In this document: positions 15,673-23,530 of the stretch, one piece after another | Numbering within the stretch: position 1 is the first letter of the stretch | Layout: each line of letters opens with the position of its first letter | From: DATDVT01 sp035289905 | Lineage (GTDB): Archaea; Nanobdellota; Nanobdellia; SCGC-AAA011-G17; GW2011-AR18 | Assembly: GCA_035289905.1 (NCBI GenBank) | Contig: DATDVT010000026.1 | Span: forward strand, 1-53,777 | Reading direction: 5' to 3' | DNA: 53,777 nt | Translations under genes and position numbers: made by a program | Notes under the pieces: generated by a model | What the model saw: the letters and a program-made list of their open reading frames with translations, nothing else | Database searches by the model: none | Told to the model about the DNA's origin: nothing

Positions 15673-16067
15673 TTTATTGGGGTTTGGGTGCCACAAGCAC
15701 TACATTTTAGATATGTTTTATTTTCTTTTTCTATAATTTGTGTATCAGGTTTTTTGCATATTGAACATATTACATAGTATTCAGTGTATTGTTGTATTTT
15801 TTGGTTGATTAGTGTGGAAGAGATTTTTCTTCCTAAAATTAATGAATTACTTTCTAATTTTCCTGGACTTGCTAATTCTTTTAGAAGATATTTTAAAAAA
15901 TGTTGTTCATTTCTTCTTAATGTTTGTGCAATTTGGTGGAAATTTATGATTACTGTTTTATTTCCTTGGATATGACCTTTTGCTTTAGGCATTTCAAATC
16001 TTTCTGTTTTAATTATTTTCTCAGGTAAATTTTTTATTCCACGTTCAAGCATTTCTTTATAATTCAT
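15669..16067 (-). CDS. Translation initiation factor aIF2, beta subunit
   Basis: A 132-aa protein with the usual aIF2-beta length. It starts MNYKEMLERGIKNLPEK, the helix that binds the gamma subunit. The central alpha-beta domain reads KTVIINFHQIAQTLRRNEQH and FLKYLLKELASPGKL. The C-terminal zinc ribbon has CSICKKPD...CSACGTQTP. With the alpha and gamma subunits (not in this window) it carries initiator tRNA to the small ribosomal subunit. The frame is open to 16289, but ATG 16067 is correct: family N-termini begin there and a TATA box sits about 25-30 nt upstream. Coupled to DUF424 by ATGA. Confidence 0.9.
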   Translation of the reverse strand: MNYKEMLERGIKNLPEKIIKTERFEMPKAKGHIQGNKTVIINFHQIAQTLRRNEQHFLKYLLKELASPGKLESNSLILGRKISSTLINQKIQQYTEYYVICSICKKPDTQIIEKENKTYLKCSACGTQTPIK

Positions 16068-16088
16068 AAATATTTTAAGGAGTGAAGG

Positions 16089-16100
16089 ATTTATAAATCT
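16089..16100 (-). promoter_or_regulatory. TATA box for aIF2-beta operon
   Basis: GATTTATAAATC, a perfect palindrome, centred about 27 nt before ATG 16067. It overlaps the 3-prime end of the upstream small membrane-protein gene and implies that aIF2-beta has its own promoter within the run. Confidence 0.55.
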
Positions 16101-16282
16101 TATAGTCGTCCTTGAATAGACTTTTTTGCAAGTTTGAATTGTAATAATACAAATAAAATTGCTAATATTCCTATTCCTGAAAGGATAAGTGATTTTGGTG
16201 AATTCAAGGTAATTGTTAAAATAATTCCTAAAATTAATAAAAGAATTCCAGTAATTAGCGAGCCTGTTGCTTTTAATCTCAT
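16100..16282 (-). CDS. Small two-TM membrane protein
   Basis: A 60-aa protein: a short basic start MRLKATG, a first TM segment SLITGILLLILGIILTITL, a five-residue turn with NSPKS, a second TM segment through LILSGIGILAILFVLLQF, and a basic tail KLAKKSIQGRL. It forms a helical hairpin with both ends positively charged, hence cytoplasmic. No family recognised. It overlaps a meaningless extension of the aIF2-beta frame but is far better supported than that extension. Same direction as its neighbours. Confidence 0.55.
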   Translation of the reverse strand: MRLKATGSLITGILLLILGIILTITLNSPKSLILSGIGILAILFVLLQFKLAKKSIQGRL

Positions 16283-16314
16283 TCTCCATCCAGCTAATTT
16301 GTAACTTGTGGATA

Positions 16315-16533
16315 TTATTTTTTCTCCAGTTGTTTTTGGATTGTTCGATTAATTACTTTTTTTCTAGAATAAACAATCCAAATAGATGCTATTATTATTA
16401 GAATGATTATAGTAACTATTAATTTTATACTTGTTAACATATTTATGATATTTCTTGCCCAAATAAAAATTAATATTACTAAAGAGATTATTGTATAAAA
16501 AATTAAAGATAGATAAGATTTATTTTTTTCCAT
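16315..16533 (-). CDS. Small two-TM membrane protein
   Basis: A 72-aa protein with two hydrophobic segments (SLIFYTIISLVILIFIWA and LIVTIIILIIIASIWIVY) and a basic C-terminus (SRKKVINRTIQKQLEKK). Topology is a hairpin with cytoplasmic ends. It lies between RPA and the 60-aa hairpin protein, separated from the latter by 32 nt. A TATA box lies about 20 nt before its ATG. Function unknown; the two small proteins may act together. Confidence 0.5.
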   Translation of the reverse strand: MEKNKSYLSLIFYTIISLVILIFIWARNIINMLTSIKLIVTIIILIIIASIWIVYSRKKVINRTIQKQLEKK

Positions 16534-16548
16534 AAATTATATATATAC

Positions 16549-16558
16549 TTTATAAATC
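16549..16558 (-). promoter_or_regulatory. TATA box for small membrane-protein genes
   Basis: On the minus strand ATTTATAAAG lies about 16-25 nt before ATG 16533, next to an alternating TATATATA tract. It overlaps the intergenic end of the RPA gene. Confidence 0.45.
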
Positions 16559-16562
16559 TTTT

Positions 16563-17222
16563 TTAGGTTATAGTTCTTAGACGACCTGATTTAATTTCAA
16601 ATATTTCTCCTTCTTTTATTAGTTCTTTTATGATTTTTTCTGCTTCTTGTTCTATTAATTTTGAGTTTTCTATAACTTCATTGATATCTGCGCCTTGTTT
16701 GTCATCTAGTTTTTCAATTAGTTTTAGGATTATTTCTCTTTTGGATGTTGGTGTAATGTTTTCTATATTGATTATTATTGCATCATCTGATTTTTCAAGA
16801 ATTTTTTCTTTTAGAATAGGTTCTTTATATTTTAATTTTAATTCTAAGTGGCGAATTTTTAACCATTCTTTGGTTGTGTTTTTGATTATTTCTGGTGAGA
16901 GATATATTTGATTGTTAAAATATCTTATTTTTCCAATTACAATAACTATTTGTCCTGGAAGGATATTATCTAATAATTTTGTGTCTTCATTCCAGGTTCT
17001 AATATTTATTTGTGCAGTAGAATCATCTAGAATAATGGAGCTATAATTTTCTTGTTTTTGTATATTGGTTGTTATTCCTATAATATTTACTCTAGAGATT
17101 TGTAAATTTCTTGTTGTTATAAAGTTGGGTGTCATTTGTTCTTGTGTTTGGGTAAATGGAGCAATTATTATATCAGATATCCATAATTTGTATGCTGTTT
17201 GTCTTAGGAATTGTTCTGTCAT
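16563..17222 (-). CDS. RPA-like single-stranded DNA-binding protein
   Basis: A 219-aa protein with a central OB-fold of the RPA type (about residues 40-130: LQISRVNIIGITTNIQ, SIILDDSTAQINIRTW, LPGQIVIVIGKIRYFNNQIY). The C-terminal 65 residues look like a winged helix (ADINEVIENSKLIEQEAEKI, IKELIKEGEIFEIKSG), as in RPA32/Rpa2-type subunits. It would coat single-stranded DNA at forks and breaks. The start overlaps the MCM stop by 4 nt (ATGA, 17219-17222), so it is co-translated with the replicative helicase. Confidence 0.8.
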   Translation of the reverse strand: MTEQFLRQTAYKLWISDIIIAPFTQTQEQMTPNFITTRNLQISRVNIIGITTNIQKQENYSSIILDDSTAQINIRTWNEDTKLLDNILPGQIVIVIGKIRYFNNQIYLSPEIIKNTTKEWLKIRHLELKLKYKEPILKEKILEKSDDAIIINIENITPTSKREIILKLIEKLDDKQGADINEVIENSKLIEQEAEKIIKELIKEGEIFEIKSGRLRTIT

Positions 17223-20200
17223 ATTTTTTGTATGAATCCTTTTTTTGGTTCAAATATTTCACCTGATTTTTTTAATTGTTCAATTACTTGTTCTGTTTTA
17301 TCTTCACTTAATCCTTTTTGTATTGCTTGTGCAAAGATTTCTTCTATTGGGACTGTTTTAAGGCCTGCGTCGTTTAATTTATTTAAAATTTCTTTTATTA
17401 TAACCATTTTATTTCTTGTTGATGCAGTTATTATTCCTGAGATTCTGTCTTGGTCTATTTGACCTGTTTCTGGGTCCATACCTACTTGTGTAAGACAATA
17501 AGTTAGTAGAGATATTGCTCTTTCAGCATCTTCTTTAGTTGCTTTTGTTGATAGTCTTAGTCTAGCAGAGGCTTCAGTTAAACGGATTAGACCTTCTAAT
17601 TGTCTTGCAGATATGGGAATTGGTTTTATTAATTGATTATCTGTTTTGTTTGAGTTTCTTAGACTAACGTAAAAATTTTTAATTTCATTGATTGCTTGTT
17701 TTGTTAGTGTAGGTTTTATTCTTTGTTTGATATATGATATATACTTTTTTAGAAATTCTGAGGTAATTGTGTCTTTATAGCTTTCTTTTATTTGTGTGGT
17801 TTCAAGAACATGGATTGCAATTTCTGCATCTCTTTCTTTATCTGGGATATCTCTTATTGGAAATATTAAATCAAATCTATTTAGTAATGTTGGTGGAAGA
17901 TCTATTTGTTGAGGTATTGGTGTATAGGGATCGAATCTTGAACCTTTTGGGTTTGCTGCAGCTAGGAGAGTTGTTTCTGCTCTTAAAGATGCTTGAATAT
18001 TTGCTTTTGAGATTGTTACAGTATTATGTAAAATCATTCCATTACTAATAAAAGTATGATTTGGTTCAATTGTTACATCATAAACCCATTTTATGCCTTT
18101 ATTTTTTATTTTTGAGATTTTTTTTATTTTCATGTTATTTAAGATAGTCCTATTATTCTTAGTTGAAGGCACATTATATCCTTCTTTTAATTCATTTGCA
18201 GGGATTGTTTTATAACCTTCTTTTTGAAATATAAAAATTGGATGTTCTGAAGTGACCACGATTCTTTGTTTATTTGAAAATTCTATTTTTATAAATTCAT
18301 TAGGAGCTATGTGTCTACTAACTTTAGCAATATTAGTTTCAAAAATTTTGTTAAAATCAGTAGAAAGTAATTTATAATTATTAATATTAAGTATTTCACA
18401 ATTTATTCCTTTTATTACTTTCTCTTTATTTGTTTGGATAAGTTTATCGACAAATTCTCCTATTTTTTTAGAGTTTCCATTTGAAAAAGTTATTTTAAAA
18501 TCAGGGTGATAAGATTGTTGCTCTAATGCTTCGTGAAGGGCACTTCTATCTTCTGGGGTCATTTTATCTAGTTCATCTACTACTGCAATTCCTTTATTTG
18601 CTAAAACTAATGCGCCTGCTTCTAGAGACCAACCTCTTAAGAATTCATCTTTTATTACTGCTGCAGTCAATCCTGCTCCAGAATTGTGACAGATTATCCC
18701 ACCAATCCCCCCTACGAAATTTTCAAATTTAGGTATTGATACATCATATACATATTTGTTAGTGGGGTTAATTCTTTTTATTGATTTAATTCTACAGAAT
18801 CCAAATCCACTTTCACACATTTTTTTTAAATTTTTAAATTTTACAAATAATTTATTTCCATAATTTGTTAAAGAAATATAATTGGTTCTTCCTCTTTTTA
18901 TTTTGTTGTAAATTTTAGGGTTTTCTTTGAAATATTCCAATGCACCGTTTCCATATTTTTTAGTTAGTATTGGAGCATCTACTACTTTTTTGTTACCAAT
19001 AAATAAAATTCTTTCAATTAAACTGAGATATGGCATTCTTTGCCATTTAAATCTTTTATAATCCTTTTTTATCATACTTTTACAATATTTTTTAAATATT
19101 TCTTTATCTATTGCTTCTAATGGAATATTTTTATACCTATTAGAATATAATTTAGATATATGGGGGGATTTTAAGTCAAATCTATCTCCTGAGCTCTTTA
19201 TTATTCTATCTCTTATTTTAGTTTGTTTTATGTCTTCTCCTTGACTAAACCCTGCAAGTATATTTTGTTCAAGGAATAAATATAATAAATCTGACATAAG
19301 ATATTTAGATTTTGTGACTCCAGAATCTCCTTCAATATATGCGTTAATGAAAGCTTTTTGATTTTCTTTAGTTGTATTAAATATAATATTTGGTATTCTT
19401 TTTTCCTTTGCTTTTTTTTCATAGGCATTTTCCATAAAAGTTTTAAATTTTTCATATGGCTCTTTTCTATAAATTGTTACTCTCATGCCATTTTCTCCAT
19501 GTTGATATTTTTTTGCAGAAATATTAAATAGTTTTTTAGAACATTCGTTAATTTTATTGTATATATAGATTTCATTTTTATTTAATGTAAATTCCATTTT
19601 ATAAGATCCTTTGGAGTTTCTCATATGTCCTTCTGCTATGAAATAACCTAATAAGGTTGCCATTTCTTTTTCTAATGGTTCTTTTTCAATAAATGGAATA
19701 TTATTGGGTACAAGAACGACATCATTAATTTTTAGCAATGATGCTTTAATACATTTAATATTTCCATTTTTTATTACGAATATACTATGATCTCCAGTAA
19801 CTTTAATATTTCTGCCAGTTTCAAGAAAGAAATGGTATAATTTTTTTGCGGTTTTATGTTTGTATCCAAATTTTATTTCTTTCCATTCTAATTGATAATC
19901 ATTATGATTAAATGTCAATGCTTCAATTTTATTTTTAAAAGGTAAAAAAATATTTTCACTATTTTTGCAATTGTCTTCTATAAGCTTTCCAATTAATTCA
20001 ATTCTTATTCTCTTATTTTCACGGATAAGTATTGGTTCAGAATGATCTAATGAAGATCCTTTACCAGATACGAACCTTGCTTTTGGAGCATTTTTTGCTA
20101 TAAATTGAATTATTTGTGATTTTCCGCTCCCAGGGTCTCCAATTAGTAAAATATGTATGTCGCCTCTAGTTGTTGTTCCATCTTCTTTTATTTTTTTTAC

Positions 20201-21109
20201 TCCACCTGCGAGTTGTAGACACAATGCTAGTTTTATTTTTTCATAGCCATAAATAGAAGGTGCAATTGATTTAGTGAGTGTATTAAAGATGTTTGGGTCT
20301 TTACCAAAATTTTCTATTTCTTCTTCGTCTTTTCTTGTTAGTGAGATTTCACTAAAGTCTTCTTGGGTAGCTTCTACATTGTTTGCTTCCATTATTATAT
20401 CATAGCGTATTGATTGTGCTCCTGTTTTTAGTAGTGTTGGTATTTCTTTAATTAATCCAGTGATTAGAATTCTACTTCCAGGGGTAGTTTTTTTAACCAT
20501 GTTTGATTCTACTAAATCTTCTTTTACAAATACAGATAGTCGTTTTGGCTGTTCTCCACCTGAAAGGGCTTCAGGGGATTCTTCTATTTTTAAGTGTTGG
20601 ACGTCTATAAGTTCTTTCGACAATAATTTAAAAGAGGATGCACCTTTTCTTCCGCATGTACATCTCGTTGGTTCTTTAAACTTTTGATCTATTTGGAGTA
20701 TTTTAATTTGAAAACCACATGATTGACATTCGAATTTAGCTTCTGTAACTTGTGGCCTGATATCAGAGGCTTGTCTGACTATACCTTCTACTGAGATAAA
20801 TTTTCCTAAATGTATGGATCTTATATCTGTGATTTTTGTTTTTTGAGTTTCAGGGAGATTTTTTATTCTAATTCTTTTTAGGATGCTTTCTTCTGGTAGA
20901 TCTATTTGTTCAATGGCTATTTCTGCAGCTTTTATTATTTCTTCTGGTTGTTGAATTAATTCTTCAGCTAGTTCATGATCATATCTAGCAAGTTCTTTGA
21001 AATCTATAATTAAGGATTGTTTACCCTTTTGGATTGCATCATATATTTCATCTTTGTAATTTTCTTCAATAAACTCTGTTAGTTTTTCTATTTGTTCATT
21101 AGCATTCAT
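17219..21109 (-). CDS. mcm: Replicative helicase MCM with two inteins
   Basis: The 1296-aa precursor contains a 675-aa MCM after removal of two inteins (457 and 164 aa). The N-terminal domain carries a zinc ribbon (C128, C131, C150, C152). The AAA+ core has Walker A GDPGSGKS at 324-331, Walker B GIAVVDELDK and the LLNRFDLIF arginine-finger segment; a winged helix closes the C-terminus. MCM unwinds DNA at the replication fork. Intein 1 interrupts GKGS-SGAGLT just after Walker A, and intein 2 interrupts ALEQQ-TVTISKA after Walker B; each splice rebuilds the normal family sequence exactly. It is coupled to the RPA gene downstream. Confidence 0.96.
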   Translation of the reverse strand: MNANEQIEKLTEFIEENYKDEIYDAIQKGKQSLIIDFKELARYDHELAEELIQQPEEIIKAAEIAIEQIDLPEESILKRIRIKNLPETQKTKITDIRSIHLGKFISVEGIVRQASDIRPQVTEAKFECQSCGFQIKILQIDQKFKEPTRCTCGRKGASSFKLLSKELIDVQHLKIEESPEALSGGEQPKRLSVFVKEDLVESNMVKKTTPGSRILITGLIKEIPTLLKTGAQSIRYDIIMEANNVEATQEDFSEISLTRKDEEEIENFGKDPNIFNTLTKSIAPSIYGYEKIKLALCLQLAGGVKKIKEDGTTTRGDIHILLIGDPGSGKSQIIQFIAKNAPKARFVSGKGSSLDHSEPILIRENKRIRIELIGKLIEDNCKNSENIFLPFKNKIEALTFNHNDYQLEWKEIKFGYKHKTAKKLYHFFLETGRNIKVTGDHSIFVIKNGNIKCIKASLLKINDVVLVPNNIPFIEKEPLEKEMATLLGYFIAEGHMRNSKGSYKMEFTLNKNEIYIYNKINECSKKLFNISAKKYQHGENGMRVTIYRKEPYEKFKTFMENAYEKKAKEKRIPNIIFNTTKENQKAFINAYIEGDSGVTKSKYLMSDLLYLFLEQNILAGFSQGEDIKQTKIRDRIIKSSGDRFDLKSPHISKLYSNRYKNIPLEAIDKEIFKKYCKSMIKKDYKRFKWQRMPYLSLIERILFIGNKKVVDAPILTKKYGNGALEYFKENPKIYNKIKRGRTNYISLTNYGNKLFVKFKNLKKMCESGFGFCRIKSIKRINPTNKYVYDVSIPKFENFVGGIGGIICHNSGAGLTAAVIKDEFLRGWSLEAGALVLANKGIAVVDELDKMTPEDRSALHEALEQQSYHPDFKITFSNGNSKKIGEFVDKLIQTNKEKVIKGINCEILNINNYKLLSTDFNKIFETNIAKVSRHIAPNEFIKIEFSNKQRIVVTSEHPIFIFQKEGYKTIPANELKEGYNVPSTKNNRTILNNMKIKKISKIKNKGIKWVYDVTIEPNHTFISNGMILHNTVTISKANIQASLRAETTLLAAANPKGSRFDPYTPIPQQIDLPPTLLNRFDLIFPIRDIPDKERDAEIAIHVLETTQIKESYKDTITSEFLKKYISYIKQRIKPTLTKQAINEIKNFYVSLRNSNKTDNQLIKPIPISARQLEGLIRLTEASARLRLSTKATKEDAERAISLLTYCLTQVGMDPETGQIDQDRISGIITASTRNKMVIIKEILNKLNDAGLKTVPIEEIFAQAIQKGLSEDKTEQVIEQLKKSGEIFEPKKGFIQKI
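18023..18514 (-). other. MCM intein 2, 164-aa mini-intein
   Basis: It starts with Ser866 (SYHPDFKITFSNGN), after EALEQQ, and ends SNGMILHN at residue 1029, before threonine +1 of TVTISKA. Block B is VVTSEHPIFIF and the C-terminal blocks are WVYDVTIEPNHTFI and ILHN. At 164 aa there is no room for a LAGLIDADG endonuclease and none is seen, so it is a mini-intein that splices but cannot home by itself. Serine N-terminal nucleophile and threonine +1 residue. Confidence 0.93.
18683..20053 (-). other. MCM intein 1, 457 aa, LAGLIDADG type
   Basis: It starts with Ser353 (SLDHSEPILI) and ends ...GGIICHN at residue 809, followed by the +1 serine of SGAGLT. Splicing block B has the T-x-x-H motif in KVTGDHSIFV, and the C-terminal blocks read YVYDVSIPKFENFVGG and ICHN. 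Two dodecapeptide endonuclease motifs are visible, TLLGYFIAEGH and FINAYIEGDSG, both with acidic residues, so it may be an active homing endonuclease. The N-terminal nucleophile is serine rather than the commoner cysteine. Confidence 0.93.
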
Positions 21110-21171
21110 GATTAAAAAATAAGGCTTTCTTTTTTAAAATTATTTGTGTTATTAATAAGTAAAAGAAATGA

Positions 21172-21714
21172 TTATTTTTTAAGAGATTGAAGGTTTTTAA
21201 TTAAAAGGTCTACAGCTTCTTTTAATCTAACTTCAGATCTTGTACCCGTACATACTATTTTTCCATTACTAAAGAGTAGAAATGTAGCTCTAGTTTCTGG
21301 TAATTTATATACTAAACCTGGAAATTGTTCTGGTTCATATTCTGTGTTTTGTAATTCCATAGCTAGGGAGTTTAGGTTTAAATCCATGCCTATAGACCCG
21401 GAGGCTACCATATTTTGAACTTTCACACGTGGTTGTATTTTAATTTTAATTCCGATTTTTTCTATATTTTTAATTATTTGTTTTATGCTTTCTCTTAGTT
21501 TTTGCATAGAACGAGCACCAGTACAAACTACTTTACCAGAACTGAATATTAAAGCAGAGGTTTTTGGTTCTCTTATTCTCATTACTAAACCTGGAAATTG
21601 TTCTGGATTATATTCTGTATTAGGTAGTTTTTCTGTTAGTTTGATTAAGGGAATATCATGCTCTAGGAATGTTGAAGCTACAATATTAACTATTTTGAGT
21701 TCTTTCTTTGCCAT
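21172..21714 (-). CDS. tbp: TATA-box-binding protein (TBP)
   Basis: A 180-aa TBP made of two direct repeats of about 90 residues. Each has the stirrup and saddle signature: EYNPEQFPGLVMRI with SSGKVVCTGARS in the first, EYEPEQFPGLVYKL with SNGKIVCTGTRS in the second. Paired elements VNIVAST and VQNMVASG begin the repeats. TBP nucleates archaeal transcription at the TATA boxes seen throughout this window. The ATG at 21714 is preceded by its own TATA box. It has an ordinary length with no acidic tail. Confidence 0.97.
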   Translation of the reverse strand: MAKKELKIVNIVASTFLEHDIPLIKLTEKLPNTEYNPEQFPGLVMRIREPKTSALIFSSGKVVCTGARSMQKLRESIKQIIKNIEKIGIKIKIQPRVKVQNMVASGSIGMDLNLNSLAMELQNTEYEPEQFPGLVYKLPETRATFLLFSNGKIVCTGTRSEVRLKEAVDLLIKNLQSLKK

Positions 21715-21737
21715 TTAATTGCGGTTCCTTATTTGTA

Positions 21738-21747
21738 TTTATAAATC
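21738..21747 (-). promoter_or_regulatory. TATA box for TBP
   Basis: On the minus strand GATTTATAAAT lies about 24-33 nt before ATG 21714. A second pair of TTTATAAAGG elements (21760-21780) lies further out next to the TTCTGTCCTAAA motif. Confidence 0.55.
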
Positions 21748-21782
21748 AATAAAGTAAAGTTTATAAAGGTATTTATAAAGGA

Positions 21783-21796
21783 GGTTCTGTCCTAAA
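21783..21796. repeat. Recurrent 14-nt motif, copy 1 (GGTTCTGTCCTAAA)
   Basis: The motif lies in the divergent gap between TBP and the nitrilase gene, next to TTTATAAAGG. Near-identical copies occur at 44381-44393 (reverse orientation) and 53598-53611. The GG(T/C)TCTGT beginning resembles the terminal repeats of IS6-family elements such as IS257/IS431 (GGTTCTGTTGCAAA), so a solo IS end is one reading; a promoter-associated regulatory box is the other. Confidence 0.5.
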
Positions 21797-21871
21797 TAGT
21801 TCTAAATCTGCCCAAAAGCCTATAAAAAGGATTTTGAAAATATTTAAAAGTATTAAGTTGATTTAGTTTAT

Positions 21872-22642
21872 ATGATTGATAGATTTAGGGTTGCTGCTGT
21901 TCAATTGGATTTAAGTGGAAGTGCTAGTAATATTTTTGAAAGGATTAAGAAATATATGGTTTTGGCTAAGAAAAATAAGGTAGATATTATTTGTTTTCCA
22001 GAGGATACTTTTTATGCTGGCCCTAAAAAGAATAAATTATTAATTAAAAAGATAGGCGAGGAATGTAGAAAGAATGGTCTTTCTTGTGTATTGACTGGTC
22101 ATTTAAGGGAGAAAAAACATGTTTATAATACAGCTATAATAATTGATAGTCATGGAAATATATGTGGAAAGCATAAAAAAGTACGTGTTTGTGATAGTCA
22201 TAATGTTAAGGCAGGTTCAGATTATGAGATAATAGATACTATTTTTTGTAAGGTTGGTTTAGCAATTTGTTGGGATATTTCTGATTCATATGCAATGAAT
22301 TCTTTGGCTAAAAAAGGTGCAAGAATAGTTTTTTGTCCACTCTATTGGTGTTATGATGAATGGTCACATAAAAAACATCATAAGAAACATGAAAAGAAGC
22401 TTTTAGAATCTTTGGCATTGGTTAGGGCTTTTGAGAATTTGATTTATATTGTTTTTTGTAATGCTTATTCTAAGAAAGAAAAAAGTTTGGTTTCTTATTC
22501 TGTAATATCTGGACCACATATGATTAAAAAAGAAATTTTCGATAGGGAGGGAATGATTATTGGAGATATTGATCTGAATTATCTTGATTATTTGCGAAGA
22601 ATGTATAAAAAAGATTATAATACCATTATTTCTAAATTTTAG
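21872..22642 (+). CDS. Carbon-nitrogen hydrolase (nitrilase superfamily)
   Basis: A 256-aa nitrilase-fold enzyme with the full Glu-Lys-Cys triad: E44 in CFPEDTFY, K102 or K103 in CGKHKKVRV, and C133 in GLAICWDISDSY. Family members hydrolyse amides or nitriles, for example omega-amidase or N-carbamoyl substrates. The substrate cannot be told from sequence. The tail overlaps the convergent ATP-grasp gene by 11 nt. A TATA-like AATATTTAAAAG is about 23-33 nt before the ATG. Confidence 0.88.
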   Translation: MIDRFRVAAVQLDLSGSASNIFERIKKYMVLAKKNKVDIICFPEDTFYAGPKKNKLLIKKIGEECRKNGLSCVLTGHLREKKHVYNTAIIIDSHGNICGKHKKVRVCDSHNVKAGSDYEIIDTIFCKVGLAICWDISDSYAMNSLAKKGARIVFCPLYWCYDEWSHKKHHKKHEKKLLESLALVRAFENLIYIVFCNAYSKKEKSLVSYSVISGPHMIKKEIFDREGMIIGDIDLNYLDYLRRMYKKDYNTIISKF

Positions 22643-23492
22643 ATATTAAAAAATTAGACAATTTTTTGGAAAGTCTTTTGCAATCGTCATAGATAAAATC
22701 CATTCCTGGGCAGCCATTTGCTTCTATAAAATACCATTTATTGTTATTTTTTATTAAATCTAAACCACAAACGTCCATGCAAAGTATCTTTGATGCTTTT
22801 TCACATAGATCTTTTGTGTTTTTGTCTAGTTTTATTGTTCTATAATGTGCTTTTTTTTCATTTCCTGTTTGTTTCCATCTTTTATTTATTTTTACTATTG
22901 CTTGTTCTACTTTATTTCCAAATAATGTTACTCTATAAGATCTATTTTGATTTGGAATAAATTCTTGAGCTATAATTGGGGATTCAGGTAAAATTTTTTT
23001 TATTTTTTTTATTTTTTCTTTGAATTCTTTGTAATTTTTTACTCTTTCTACACCAATCCCATTATCTGAATAAACTGGTTTGAGAATTAGATTATTTTTT
23101 TTTAATATTTCTTTGATTAGATTTGAATTTATCTTTTTTTCTTTTGGAATTAAATATGTTTTTGGGGTTGGGAGTTTATTTTCAAGACATTTAAGATAAA
23201 ACATCCATTTATCTTCGTCATATAATAAAGAATGTGTTGAATTTATAACTTTTTTTCCTAGTTCTTCCATTGTTTTAGAGAGTTGTATTGATTCAAAGGT
23301 TATAGGCCTAAATGTTGCGCTATTTAATATTAAATTACATTTTTTTGTTGTTTCTTTAATATCTTTAATATCTATTTGATCTTCTATTGATATCATGATA
23401 ACATTAACTTTCTTTTTTAGTTCATTTATTATAGTAAAATCTTCAGGAAAGTAATAAGTTTTATAATAAATGTAACCTATTGATTTCTTCAT
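22632..23492 (-). CDS. RimK-like ATP-grasp ligase
   Basis: A 286-aa ATP-grasp protein. The N-terminal domain (to about residue 95) is followed by the lysine-containing strand NLILKPVYSDNGIGVERVK, where K and the GxG loop bind ATP. IIAQEFIPN and YRVTLFGNKVEQAIVKI lead to the C-terminal metal site VCGLDLIKNNNKWYFIEANG, with E and N ligands. Such enzymes join a carboxylate to an amine, as in RimK, LysX and related amino-acid or cofactor ligases. The product is unknown. Start ATG 23492; 3-prime overlap of 11 nt with the nitrilase gene. Confidence 0.85.
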   Translation of the reverse strand: MKKSIGYIYYKTYYFPEDFTIINELKKKVNVIMISIEDQIDIKDIKETTKKCNLILNSATFRPITFESIQLSKTMEELGKKVINSTHSLLYDEDKWMFYLKCLENKLPTPKTYLIPKEKKINSNLIKEILKKNNLILKPVYSDNGIGVERVKNYKEFKEKIKKIKKILPESPIIAQEFIPNQNRSYRVTLFGNKVEQAIVKINKRWKQTGNEKKAHYRTIKLDKNTKDLCEKASKILCMDVCGLDLIKNNNKWYFIEANGCPGMDFIYDDCKRLSKKLSNFLISKI

Positions 23493-23530
23493 CTCTTGAT
23501 TAAAAAGTTTTCATTTATAAATATTCTTTA

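Noticed and set aside
15669..16289. A 206-aa frame covering aIF2-beta with 74 extra N-terminal residues
   Set aside because: The extension is not homologous to anything in the family, overlaps the 60-aa membrane-protein gene, and a TATA box and ATG fit the 132-aa start.
17767..18048. Plus-strand frames inside the MCM gene (also at 18526-18732, 20460-20687)
   Set aside because: Leucine/serine-rich shadows of the minus-strand coding sequence with no domain, start signal or promoter.
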